In this document: positions 56,275 to 64,000 of the stretch, one piece after another | How positions within the stretch are numbered: position 1 is the first letter of the stretch | Layout: every line of letters starts with the position of its first letter | DNA from: Dialister micraerophilus DSM 19965 | GTDB lineage: Bacteria; Bacillota; Negativicutes; Veillonellales; Dialisteraceae | DNA: 64,000 nucleotides | Reading direction: 5' to 3' | Assembly: GCF_000194985.1 (NCBI RefSeq) | Contig: NZ_GL878519.1 | Coordinates: 395,211-459,210, forward strand | The notes under the pieces: model-generated | What the model was told of the DNA's origin: nothing | The model's database searches: none | The model's input: only the letters and a program-made list of their open reading frames with translations | Translations under genes and position numbers: made by a program

Positions 56275-56372
56275 ATTTTTTAGCTTAATATAAAAAATTT
56301 TTCTATAATAAAATCTTTCAATCTTTCAAAATCCAACCTTCCATTTCTGATATTATCTATAAAGGAGGATTT

Positions 56373-56921
56373 ATGAACGAACTTTTAAAGCTTTTTATTT
56401 CATTTGCAAAAGTAGGCGCACTGACATTCGGAGGCGGATATGCGATGCTTCCCATATTGCAAAGAGAAATCGTTGAAAAAAATAAATGGGCAACAGAAGA
56501 AGAATTGATGAACTACTTTGCGATAGGTCAATGTACACCCGGAATGATTGCAGTAAATACCGCAACTTTTATAGGTTGCAAGAAAAAAGGAATCATCGGC
56601 GGTACATTTGCAACTTTAGGAGTTATCACTCCTTCAATGATAATCATTACATTCGTTGCAATGTTTTTATCTTCAATCAAGAACAATATTTACATACAAT
56701 ATGCTTTTGAAGGTATACGTGCATGTGTAACCGTACTTATACTCGATACGGTAATAAATCTCGTAAGAAAATCCTTAAAAGACAACTTCGGATTACTTAT
56801 ATTTCTTATCGTACTGCTACTGTCGCTCTTTACATCAATCTCTCCGACAATACTGATAATACTTTCAGGTGTAGCAGGATACATCTTAAGAAAATTTAAA
56901 ACCGAAAGGAATATTAAATGA
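56373..56921 (+). CDS. Chromate transporter, first half (CHR domain)
   Basis: A 182-residue membrane protein with one CHR domain: KVGALTFGGGYAMLPILQREIVE, then AIGQCTPGMIAVNTATFIG, the family blocks. Two adjacent single-domain genes usually form one chromate/anion transporter. AGGAGG precedes the ATG. The substrate is assumed from the family; no chromate-response gene is seen. Confidence 0.88.
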   Translation: MNELLKLFISFAKVGALTFGGGYAMLPILQREIVEKNKWATEEELMNYFAIGQCTPGMIAVNTATFIGCKKKGIIGGTFATLGVITPSMIIITFVAMFLSSIKNNIYIQYAFEGIRACVTVLILDTVINLVRKSLKDNFGLLIFLIVLLLSLFTSISPTILIILSGVAGYILRKFKTERNIK

Positions 56922-57484
56922 TATATTGGCAAATTTTCATTTCATTTTTCCAGGCCGGACTTTTTGCAGTAGGAGGAGGACTGGCAACGCTGCCTTTCTT
57001 CTATGCAATGTCTGCCGAAACAGGTTGGTTCACAACAGCGGATATTGCAAACATGATAGCAATTGCACAATCCGCTCCGGGACCTTTGGGTGTAAATATT
57101 TCCACATATGCCGGATACTGCATTACAAATCCGTACGGAGGAATTGTCGCAACACTTTCACTCACTCTTCCCTCTCTTTTATGTATAATATCTATTCACA
57201 AAATTTTTATGACAAATAAAAACTCTCAAACACTGAAAGATATTTTTTACGGACTTAATCCTGCATCATGCGCATTAATCGCAGCTGCAGGAATAGGAGT
57301 TGCAAAAACTACATGGATTCAACAAAATATTTTTGAAAATCCAAGTATGCTTACAAATATATTCAATATAAAAACCGTACTTATATCCGCAATCGTATGG
57401 ATTGCATTGCGCAAATTAAAAAAACACCCGATATGGTACATAATACTTTCAGCCATAGCAGGTATTCTTTTAAATATAATCTAA
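56918..57484 (+). CDS. Chromate transporter, second half (CHR domain)
   Basis: A 188-residue partner protein with FFQAGLFAVGGGLATLPFF and AIAQSAPGPLGVNISTYAGY, the second CHR-domain signatures. It overlaps the first half by four bases and should be made in equal amounts. Its stop overlaps the end of the rhodanese gene on the other strand by four bases. Confidence 0.88.
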   Translation: MIYWQIFISFFQAGLFAVGGGLATLPFFYAMSAETGWFTTADIANMIAIAQSAPGPLGVNISTYAGYCITNPYGGIVATLSLTLPSLLCIISIHKIFMTNKNSQTLKDIFYGLNPASCALIAAAGIGVAKTTWIQQNIFENPSMLTNIFNIKTVLISAIVWIALRKLKKHPIWYIILSAIAGILLNII

Positions 57485-57933
57485 GGTTCAATTTCATAAG
57501 GCCACGAATTTATGCCGCCCAAATCATATACCGAAGTATAACCTTTACCGACAAGCGCACGCAAAGCCATTGCACTTCTTCCGCCGCTTTGACAATAAAC
57601 GATAACAGTTTTATTCTTATCTTTCACCGTCTTTTCAATCTTACCGTCAAGAACTGAAAGCGGAACGGAAACGGAACCGGGAATATGACCGCTTTCATAT
57701 TCATTCGATTCCCTTACATCTACAAGTACGGCCTCTTCAGATTTAACCATATTACGTGCAGAATCGGCATCTATCCTATACTTCGCATCCTTCAAATTTT
57801 TCATATACGCAAACACTCCCGACACCAAACCTATAACAATAAGACCTATAGAAGTCGGAGTCAATTCACCTTTGATTACACCCGACAACCCCATTAAAAT
57901 CAATATGGCACTTACAGCAATAGATATTTTCAT
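57481..57933 (-). CDS. Membrane-anchored rhodanese-like protein
   Basis: A 150-residue protein with two N-terminal membrane helices (about 1-45, ILILMGLSGVI and TSIGLIVIGLVSGVFAYM) and one rhodanese domain: VLVDVRESNEYESGHIPGSV and active loop VIVYCQSGGRSAMALRA, with the catalytic Cys. It could carry sulfur or act as a sensor. ATG 57933 is chosen; a further upstream start would add a non-typical positively charged stretch. Located convergent to the chromate transporter genes. Confidence 0.85.
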   Translation of the reverse strand: MKISIAVSAILILMGLSGVIKGELTPTSIGLIVIGLVSGVFAYMKNLKDAKYRIDADSARNMVKSEEAVLVDVRESNEYESGHIPGSVSVPLSVLDGKIEKTVKDKNKTVIVYCQSGGRSAMALRALVGKGYTSVYDLGGINSWPYEIEP

Positions 57934-58092
57934 AACACTTTGATACAATATAAAAAAATAAGATCGACTTCTCTCTTGAACACGTACAGACAATTCAAAA
58001 GCTTTTTCTATATTATAACAAAATCACCTCGATTCATAAAACTATATCCAATTTTTTAAATTTATAATTAAATTTTAACACAAAGGTGTGAA

Positions 58093-58773
58093 ATGGACAA
58101 ATACATTTTATTCGATCTTGACGGAACAATATCGGAATCGTCAAAAGGAATTACAAAATCCGTAAAATACTGTCTTGAATCGGTAAATATCTACGAAAAC
58201 GATTTAAAAAAACTTGAAATGTTCATAGGTCCGCCGCTTAACGTAGCATTTAAAGAAGTATATGGACTGAACTCAAAAGAAATATTGCTTGCACTCTCAA
58301 ACTTTCGTTACTACTATGAAGAAAAAGGAATGTTCGAATGTAATTTATACAAAGGAATAAACAATCTTCTGAAGGCATGTCACGAAGAAGGAATGCATCT
58401 TGCAGTAGCATCGAGCAAACCGGTCGAATACGTGCGTGCAATCATAAACCACTTCAAACTGACTCCCTTTTTCGATTTCATAGGCGGAAGCGACATAAAA
58501 GACGAAGTTGAAAACAAGATAACAAAAAACAGCAAAGAAATAGTAATAAGAAACGCACTTGAAAATTTGAAAATAAACACGAAAACGAGTAACATTTCAA
58601 TAACAATGGTAGGCGACAGAAAATTCGACATAGCGGGCGGTCGTGCAAACAAAATAAAAACCATAGGAGTATCCTACGGTTACGGAACAAAAGAAGAGCT
58701 GCAAAAAGCCGGCGCAGATAAAATAGTCTCCACCGTTTGCGAATTACAAAAAGAATTACTGAATACGGACTGA
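58093..58773 (+). CDS. HAD-family phosphatase (phosphoglycolate phosphatase-like)
   Basis: A 226-residue HAD hydrolase with motif I YILFDLDGTISESSKGI, a helical cap, AVASSKPVEYVRAIINHF (motif II), and ITMVGDRKFDIAGGRANKI (motif IV). Similar proteins act as phosphoglycolate or nucleotide phosphatases; the substrate is not clear here. Starts seven bases after AAAGGTGTG. A terminator follows. Confidence 0.88.
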   Translation: MDKYILFDLDGTISESSKGITKSVKYCLESVNIYENDLKKLEMFIGPPLNVAFKEVYGLNSKEILLALSNFRYYYEEKGMFECNLYKGINNLLKACHEEGMHLAVASSKPVEYVRAIINHFKLTPFFDFIGGSDIKDEVENKITKNSKEIVIRNALENLKINTKTSNISITMVGDRKFDIAGGRANKIKTIGVSYGYGTKEELQKAGADKIVSTVCELQKELLNTD

Positions 58774-58847
58774 ATTACGGATAATTTTTGCATTGTACAT
58801 ATTTAAGCAAAATTCAAATATTATATAAAAATTTTATTTCCGTTGCT

Positions 58848-58877
58848 AAGCATTATCTAAAAAATAATGCTTTTTTA
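58848..58877 (+). terminator. Terminator after the HAD gene
   Basis: AAGCATTAT (58848-58856) pairs with ATAATGCTT (58864-58872), followed by Ts. Confidence 0.8.
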
Positions 58878-58884
58878 TTTTATT

Positions 58885-59464
58885 ATTTCTATTCTAAATC
58901 CTTGCGCTATTGTTGCTTAATATTTACAATATAGAGGATTGGACGAAAAATAAATTAATCTGTTCGGGTACTGCTTTGTATTCTGCACGTTTACATACCG
59001 ATTTCCCGTAAGGTTTATACAAATCGCAAATTTCTTATGTTTTTATGCGCGATGAACATGGTGAAAGCTTCATAAATTATTGAAGTCTTGTATATAGACG
59101 GAATGAATATCAATCAGTATTTGAAAGATACAGATATTGTTTTCGACAACAGTTTTTAAAATAACGTTTCAAAAATGTCCATTTTCATGGATATGTATAA
59201 CGATTCAAAGGGTTACCGAGTTCGGTATTTCTTCTACTGCGGCTGAAATTGTTCGTGTCGTTTATGTTGATAGGCATAAAATTTCCATGTTCGGTTTATG
59301 TCTATAATATGTACGGTGTGAATTATGTATTTCTTTTTCGGCTCGGTAAGAAAGATGTCGAAAGTATCAGTAAGCTTGTTTTTACTTCAGATGAATTTCA
59401 TGATTTACATAATTCGGTTGACGCTTTGAAAGCGCATTTCCGTAAAATTGTTTCTTCGATTTAA
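58885..59464 (+). pseudogene. Decayed L-lactate/hydroxyacid dehydrogenase copy
   Basis: Fragments in different frames line up with the intact enzyme that follows: ISILNPCAIVA-stop-YLQY (SITNPCDVVVQYLQY), DWTKNKLICSGTALYSARL (DWPKNKIFGSGTALDSARL), DEHGESF (GEHGNSA), and from about 59285 a clean tail YNMYGVNYVFLFRLGKKDVE to LKAHFRKIVSSI. Stops and several frameshifts break it, and everything before residue about 118 is missing. The left border is directly at the HAD terminator. The tail differs from the neighbour copy, so it was a real paralogue rather than a recent duplicate. Confidence 0.88.
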
Positions 59465-59475
59465 AGGAGGATATT

Positions 59476-60429
59476 ATGTCTATCAAAACAAGAAAGATAG
59501 GTATTTTAGGTGCGGGTAATGTCGGTGCACATATGGGTTTGCAGTTGGTTGTTCAAGGTATTGCCGATGAAATTGTTTTTTATGATATTGCAAAGGAAAA
59601 AACGGACGGTGAAATCAGAGATATTTTGGACGGTGTAAGTTATTATCCTCACCATGTGGAGGTTTATCAGGGTACTGTCGACGATATGAAAGATGCCGAT
59701 ATTATTATCAATACTGTCGGCGGTTCTATGAAGCTTACAAATGATCGTCTCGTTTTGCTCGAAAATACTATAAAGATTAACAAGCAGCTTGTTCCTCTTA
59801 TTGAAAAGTCGGGGTTTGACGGTATTATTATGTCCATTACAAATCCTTGTGATGTGGTTGTTCAATATTTGCAATATAAGTTGGATTGGCCGAAGAATAA
59901 AATTTTCGGTTCGGGTACCGCTTTGGATTCCGCACGTTTACAGTTGATGCTTTGTCAGCAGCTTAAGATAAATCGTAATTCAATCAATGCTTATCTTTTG
60001 GGTGAACATGGAAACAGTGCGATGATTCCTTGGAGTCATGTAAGTGTTGCAGGTAAACCGATTGATGAGTTGCTACGTGAGCAAAGCGACAGGTACAAAA
60101 TTGAACCTAAGGATGTAATTTTACAGAAGGTAAAAAATCAGGGTTATATTGAAAACAGCAGCAAAGGTTGTACGGAGTACGGTGTAACGGCTTCCACTTC
60201 CGAGCTTGTGCGTGCGGTTTTACATAATGAACATAAAATTATTCCGTGTGCCGTTTATCTTGACGGTCAGTACGGTGTGCATGATGTGTATACATCGGTG
60301 CCGGCAATAATAGGCAAGGACGGAGTTGAGGGTATCATAGAAATCAACTTGACTGATGATGAAAGAAAAGAGTTCCTCGCTTCTGTAAATGTATTGAAGT
60401 CTTATTTCAAAAAAGCTTTGAAAGTGTAA
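59476..60429 (+). CDS. L-lactate/L-2-hydroxyacid dehydrogenase
   Basis: A 317-residue NAD-dependent LDH/MDH-family enzyme. NAD site KIGILGAGNVGAHM, catalytic Arg91 in KLTNDRL, Arg154 in GTALDSARL, and His178 in LLGEHGNSAMIPWS are visible. At the place of the lactate-specific Gln in the loop (usually GANQKPGE) it has Met85 (GGSMKLTND), more like L-2-hydroxyisocaproate dehydrogenases than LDH or MDH. It would reduce pyruvate or bulkier 2-oxoacids. AAAGGAGG precedes the ATG. Confidence 0.88.
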   Translation: MSIKTRKIGILGAGNVGAHMGLQLVVQGIADEIVFYDIAKEKTDGEIRDILDGVSYYPHHVEVYQGTVDDMKDADIIINTVGGSMKLTNDRLVLLENTIKINKQLVPLIEKSGFDGIIMSITNPCDVVVQYLQYKLDWPKNKIFGSGTALDSARLQLMLCQQLKINRNSINAYLLGEHGNSAMIPWSHVSVAGKPIDELLREQSDRYKIEPKDVILQKVKNQGYIENSSKGCTEYGVTASTSELVRAVLHNEHKIIPCAVYLDGQYGVHDVYTSVPAIIGKDGVEGIIEINLTDDERKEFLASVNVLKSYFKKALKV

Positions 60430-60459
60430 GTTAAAGTATTTACATTTTCGGTAAATTTT

Positions 60460-60520
60460 AAAGAGCAGAGTACCATTTGATTTATTTTTCGTTTAACGGT
60501 ATGTTTTCTGCTCTTTTTTT
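60460..60520. terminator. Bidirectional terminator between the dehydrogenase and BrkB-like genes
   Basis: AAAGAGCAGA (60460-60469) pairs with TCTGCTCTTT (60507-60516), with an inner TACC/GGTA pair and T tracts on both sides. Confidence 0.75.
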
Positions 60521-60525
60521 GTGTT

Positions 60526-61371
60526 TTATTTTATGTTTTTTATTTCTTCACATGTCATTATGCATTCACTTCCGGTAAGTATTACCATGGATGCAAGTCT
60601 GAACCATATGAAAAGTACAACCAGTCCTATCAAGGATCCGTATGTTGCTCCCATTTTCGATATTTCAAGTATGTAGTACCCGTATATTCCGGTCAGCAGA
60701 AGCAATATACCTGTTACAAACAGTGATGTCACAAGTATTACCGGCCATGTTGCGCATTTTTTTGCCGGTGCAAATCTGTAAAATGCGGCAAGTGAGAATA
60801 TCATCATTGTGAAAGGTATTGCATATTTCGCTATGTTCCACATTTCCAAAAACATTTCCGGTATGCCGAAGTAGTATGCTATTACGTATATGAGTGCATT
60901 TGCAAATACTATCATCCCGAGTGACAGTATAAGGCTGAATGTAATAAGCAGTGTAAAAAGCAGCGATTTTATACTTACCGTTATCCAGTTTTGAATATTT
61001 CTGTTTTTAAAAAATATTTTGTCCATCGCCCGTATAATTACATTTATACCTTGTGATGATGTCCATAATGCACCGAAAAGACCGATTGCAAGCCATACGG
61101 TGCTTCGTCCTTGTATTATTCTGTATATGTTTTCCGCCATACTCACTTCAAGTTGTTGCGGCAGATAGTGCAAAAATTTTATTATTACTTGAATTTGCGG
61201 TGCGGCAAAAAACAGTATTGCATTTGTGAAAAAAACCAGAAACGGTACCAGTCCCAATATAAAGTAGTATGTCGATTCTGCGGCAAATGCAGTAACATCA
61301 TCTTTTATAAAGCGTTTTACCATATGTTTTATTGCGTATTTGTATTTGTTTAAGGGGCGGGAATTGTTCAT
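60526..61371 (-). CDS. YihY/BrkB-family membrane protein
   Basis: A 281-residue protein with about six hydrophobic segments and the family pattern FIKDDVTAFAAESTYYFILGLVPFLVFF near the N terminus, RIIQGRSTVWLAIGLFGALWTSS and SLIGLVVLFIWFRLASMVILTGSE at the end. The old RNase BN name of this family is incorrect; the function is unknown, possibly envelope transport. It is downstream of typA on the same strand, after a terminator. Confidence 0.87.
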   Translation of the reverse strand: MNNSRPLNKYKYAIKHMVKRFIKDDVTAFAAESTYYFILGLVPFLVFFTNAILFFAAPQIQVIIKFLHYLPQQLEVSMAENIYRIIQGRSTVWLAIGLFGALWTSSQGINVIIRAMDKIFFKNRNIQNWITVSIKSLLFTLLITFSLILSLGMIVFANALIYVIAYYFGIPEMFLEMWNIAKYAIPFTMMIFSLAAFYRFAPAKKCATWPVILVTSLFVTGILLLLTGIYGYYILEISKMGATYGSLIGLVVLFIWFRLASMVILTGSECIMTCEEIKNIK

Positions 61372-61417
61372 ATTTTCTCCTTTAAACTTTACTTCTTTTC
61401 TTTATTTTACACTAAAA

Positions 61418-61446
61418 AAATCCGAAACCGAAGTTCCGGATTTTTA
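61418..61446 (-). terminator. Terminator after typA with a UUCG loop
   Basis: On the minus strand AAATCCGGAAC-TTCG-GTTTCGGATTT (61443-61418), an 11-pair stem with one wobble and a stable tetraloop, is followed by a T run. Confidence 0.88.
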
Positions 61447-61461
61447 ATTTTTCCGATTTTA

Positions 61462-63270
61462 TTATTTTTTCTTTGCATTTTTGTAACGAAGTTGACGTGA
61501 AATAACTTGTTTTCTCATTCTTACGCTTTTAGGTGTTACTTCTACAAGTTCGTCGTCGGCTATCCATTCCAATGCACCTTCAAGTGTGTATTGACGGCAT
61601 GGTGGAAGTCTTATCGCTTCATCGGATCCCGATGCACGTGTGTTTGTAAGGTGTTTTTTCTTACAAGGGTTTACGTCCATATCGTTTTCTCTTGAGTTTT
61701 CTCCTATTATCATGCCTTCATATACTTCAACACCCGGATCTATGAAGAGTGTTCCTCTTTCAAGTATACTGTTCAATCCGTATGCCGTTGTAGTTCCGGC
61801 TTCAAATGCTACGAGCGATCCACGTGTACGTTCAGGAATATCTCCTTTGTACGGTGAGTATCCTTGGAATACGTGGTAGAGTATTCCTGTTCCGCGTGTG
61901 GTTGTAAGAAGTTCATTTCTGAATCCCAAAAGTCCACGTGCCGGTATTGAAAATTCCATGCGTATGTATCCTGCGAGTTCTTCCATTGATATCATTTCCG
62001 CACGTCTGGGTCCCAAGCCTTCCATTACGGCTCCCATGAATTCTTGCGGTACTTCTATGGTAAGTCTTTCCAACGGTTCACAGCGTTTCCCGTCAATTTC
62101 TTTGTAAATTACTTGCGGTTTCGATACTTCAAGTTCGTATCCTTCACGTCTCATAACTTCGATGAGTACCGACAAATGTAATTCTCCTCGGCCGGATACC
62201 AAAAACGCATCTGCCGTATCTGTGTCTTCTACTTTCAATGCTACATTCGTTTCAATTTCTTTCATAAGTCTTGCACGAATGTGTCGACTTGTTACATAAT
62301 CGCCTTCTCTTCCGGCAAACGGACTTTTGTTTACACGAAATACCATTGACAATGTCGGTTCGTCAATTTTTATTGTCGGAAGTGCTTCTACATGTTCGGC
62401 ATCGGAAACAGTTTCTCCGATTGTTATATTTTTAAATCCTGCTATTGCGATAATATCTCCGATTTTCGCTTCTTCTATAGGAGTACGTTTCATTCCTTGC
62501 CAGTTGAATAATTGTCCGACAAAATCGTTTCTTGTTTTTTCTCCGTCCGTTATGGCTACTTTCATGCCTTTCTTTACCGTACCTCTTGTAATACGTCCGA
62601 TTGCAACTTTTCCCAAGTAATCGTCAGATTCAAGTGTTGTTACCATAATCTGAAGAGGTTCGTCCGGTTCACCTTCCGGAGGAGGACAGCTTTCCATTAT
62701 TGTTTTAAATAACGGTTCCAAGTCTTTTCCTTCATCTTTCATATTGAGTTTTGCAATACCGTCACGAGCTGAGGCGTATACAAGCGGAAAATCGAGTTGG
62801 TCGTCATCTGCATCGAGTTCGACAAACAAGTCAAGAATTTCTCCTTCCACTTCGGATATACGTTCATCCGGTCTGTCTATTTTGTTTATAACTACTATCG
62901 GTTTAAGTTTATGTTCAAGTGCTTTACGCAAAACATACTTGGTTTGCGGCATCGGACCTTCGTGTGAATCTACAAGAAGCAGTACTCCGTCTACCATGTT
63001 CAATATACGTTCTACTTCGCCGCCGAAGTCTGCGTGGCCGGGTGTGTCTACTATATTTATCTTAACTCCGTTGTGCATTACTGAAGTGTTTTTAGCTAAA
63101 ATTGTAATTCCACGTTCACGTTCGAGCGGGTTCGAGTCCATTACACGTTCAACAACTTTTTGATTTTCTCTAAAAATATGACTCTGTCTGAGCATCGCAT
63201 CTACCAGTGTGGTTTTGCCATGATCGACATGAGCGATAATAGCAATATTGCGAATATCTTCTCTGATCAT
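61462..63270 (-). CDS. typA: Ribosome-associated GTPase TypA/BipA
   Basis: A 602-residue translational GTPase. G1 AIIAHVDHGKTTLVDAML, G3 VDTPGHADFGGEV, G4 VVINKIDRP are present, followed by EF-G-like domains II, III, V and the unique C-terminal domain with RGLLGFRNELLTTTRGTGIL and RENDMDVNPCKKKHLTNTRA. It helps ribosome assembly and stress growth. The ATG follows GGGGGAATTTTTATA. Confidence 0.97.
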   Translation of the reverse strand: MIREDIRNIAIIAHVDHGKTTLVDAMLRQSHIFRENQKVVERVMDSNPLERERGITILAKNTSVMHNGVKINIVDTPGHADFGGEVERILNMVDGVLLLVDSHEGPMPQTKYVLRKALEHKLKPIVVINKIDRPDERISEVEGEILDLFVELDADDDQLDFPLVYASARDGIAKLNMKDEGKDLEPLFKTIMESCPPPEGEPDEPLQIMVTTLESDDYLGKVAIGRITRGTVKKGMKVAITDGEKTRNDFVGQLFNWQGMKRTPIEEAKIGDIIAIAGFKNITIGETVSDAEHVEALPTIKIDEPTLSMVFRVNKSPFAGREGDYVTSRHIRARLMKEIETNVALKVEDTDTADAFLVSGRGELHLSVLIEVMRREGYELEVSKPQVIYKEIDGKRCEPLERLTIEVPQEFMGAVMEGLGPRRAEMISMEELAGYIRMEFSIPARGLLGFRNELLTTTRGTGILYHVFQGYSPYKGDIPERTRGSLVAFEAGTTTAYGLNSILERGTLFIDPGVEVYEGMIIGENSRENDMDVNPCKKKHLTNTRASGSDEAIRLPPCRQYTLEGALEWIADDELVEVTPKSVRMRKQVISRQLRYKNAKKK

Positions 63271-63351
63271 TATAAAAATTCCCCCTGAAACATAAATCTT
63301 TAAAAAGCATTACTATTTATTCTAACTCATAGATTGTAAGATGGCAATATA

Positions 63352-63398
63352 TGAAAAAATCGACCTTGAAATTTTTTACACTTCAAGGTCGATTTTTC
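63352..63398 (-). terminator. Terminator after the RND pump gene
   Basis: AAATCGACCTTGAA (63357-63370) pairs with TTCAAGGTCGATTT (63382-63395), 14 pairs, with a T run on the minus strand. Confidence 0.85.
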
Positions 63399-63400
63399 GT

Positions 63401-64000
63401 TTAACGTTCGGGTTCGTTCACTTTATAGTACCAGCAGTACATTGCAGGTACGACAAGTAAACCTATAACCGTTGCAACCATAAGTCCGCCGATAAAGGAT
63501 ACCGCCAAAGGTCTCCAGAACGGATTAGGTATAAGAGGTACGAATCCCAATACGTCCGTTACGGATGAAAGCATAATGGGTCTGAAACGAAGTGCTGCGG
63601 ATTTTACTACCGCATCATATGCACTCATACCTTCCGACAGATGTTGCCGGATTTGGTCAAGCAGTATAATACTGTTTCTTATAATCATTCCGGCAAGCGC
63701 TATCATACCGATTATTGAAACGAATCCTATCGGTTGTCTTGTTATCAGAAGTGTCCAAATAGCTCCGATAAGTCCGAGCGGACCGGTTATTGCAGCTATC
63801 GCCATAAGCGGTAATTTTTCAAGTTCGAATATCAATACGGTGAGTATCAATATTATCATAATCGGAACAGGTTCGACCAAGTTTTTCAGAGATTTTTCAC
63901 TCATTTCGAGTCTTCCGCCTTTTTCAAGACTTGCGCCTTCCGGAAGATTTTCTCTGAAATCTTTGAGTGTATCATCATATAATTCTTCCGCTACCGAATC
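63401..64000 (-). CDS. RND-family efflux pump inner-membrane subunit, C-terminal part
   Basis: The last 199 codons of an AcrB/CusA-like resistance-nodulation-division transporter; the gene runs off the right edge, and the frame is open to base 64000. The visible part includes the last membrane bundle: GFVSIIGMIALAGMIIRNSIILLDQI, SAALRFRPIMLSSVTDVLGF, and LAVSFIGGLMVATVIGLLVVPAMYCW. An internal Met at 63904 is not a real start, as coding continues upstream. Such pumps fit a two-membrane cell. The substrate is not clear. Confidence 0.93.
   Translation of the reverse strand, partial: DSVAEELYDDTLKDFRENLPEGASLEKGGRLEMSEKSLKNLVEPVPIMIILILTVLIFELEKLPLMAIAAITGPLGLIGAIWTLLITRQPIGFVSIIGMIALAGMIIRNSIILLDQIRQHLSEGMSAYDAVVKSAALRFRPIMLSSVTDVLGFVPLIPNPFWRPLAVSFIGGLMVATVIGLLVVPAMYCWYYKVNEPER

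Noticed and set aside
63401-63904. A complete small membrane protein starting at the Met at 63904
   Set aside because: The frame stays open to the window edge and the sequence is the C-terminal bundle of an RND pump, so it is a truncated large gene.

Overview
The window looks like a stretch of an AT-rich diderm Firmicute, most likely a Negativicutes member (Dialister/Veillonella-like). The Firmicute signs are a CIRCE-controlled groESL, a ykkC-class riboswitch, a YlbF protein and strong AGGAGG ribosome binding sites. Alongside these sits a nearly complete lipid A, Kdo and Lpt transport gene set, which only an outer-membrane organism needs. This placement is inference from gene content, not a database result. 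Almost all genes from 4.1 to 56.1 kb lie on the minus strand.

Layout, left to right. 0-4.1 kb: a lipoprotein amino-acid binding protein (minus), then plus-strand genes for a DedA protein, an ArnT/PMT-type glycosyltransferase and a uracil-DNA-glycosylase-like protein. 4.1-9.0 kb: a minus-strand run polA, coaE, lytic transglycosylase, unknown protein, GtrA. 9.1-10.0 kb: ten tRNA genes (Gly, Asn, Gln, Lys, Glu, Val, Asp, Phe, Leu, Leu in transcription order) with a clear promoter and terminator. 10.1-12.7 kb: two divergent CobT-family paralogues, one broken by a frameshift at an A7 run, followed by a divergent LarC-like protein. 12.8-20.4 kb: housekeeping genes (an RlmI-type methyltransferase, groESL, murB, a ylbF-like gene, trmL, a small secreted protein, rplS, rpoD). 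20.3-21.1 kb: a non-coding gap that may hold a decayed gene.

21.1-32.8 kb is a nine-gene purine operon (purC2, purE, purM, purL, purC1, purF, purN, purH, purD). It is preceded by an extended -10 promoter and a ykkC-family riboswitch merged with an intrinsic terminator, most plausibly the PRPP-sensing type. The operon has two purC genes and no purK. After a small unknown gene and two tRNAs (Pro, Arg), 33.7-48.6 kb is a sixteen-gene envelope operon: lpxI, lpxB, msbA, waaA, lpxK, kdsB, kdsA, kdsD, kdsC, an lpxL-like gene, lptC, lptA, lptB, an lptF/G gene, a DUF3084 coiled-coil membrane protein and an RNase H-fold protein. It makes lipid A-Kdo2, flips it and begins its transport to the outer membrane.

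48.7-56.3 kb holds the transporter sstT, then phoH-ybeY-era-hlyC-recO and a DEAD-box helicase with an attenuator-like leader. 56.4-64 kb holds a split chromate transporter, a rhodanese, a HAD phosphatase, a decayed lactate-dehydrogenase copy next to an intact one, a BrkB/YihY protein, typA and the truncated end of an RND efflux pump.

The most unusual region is the CobT-like/LarC-like trio at 10.1-12.7 kb. It recalls the heterodimeric ArsAB lower-ligand enzyme of Sporomusa, but with altered catalytic motifs and an unexpected partner gene.
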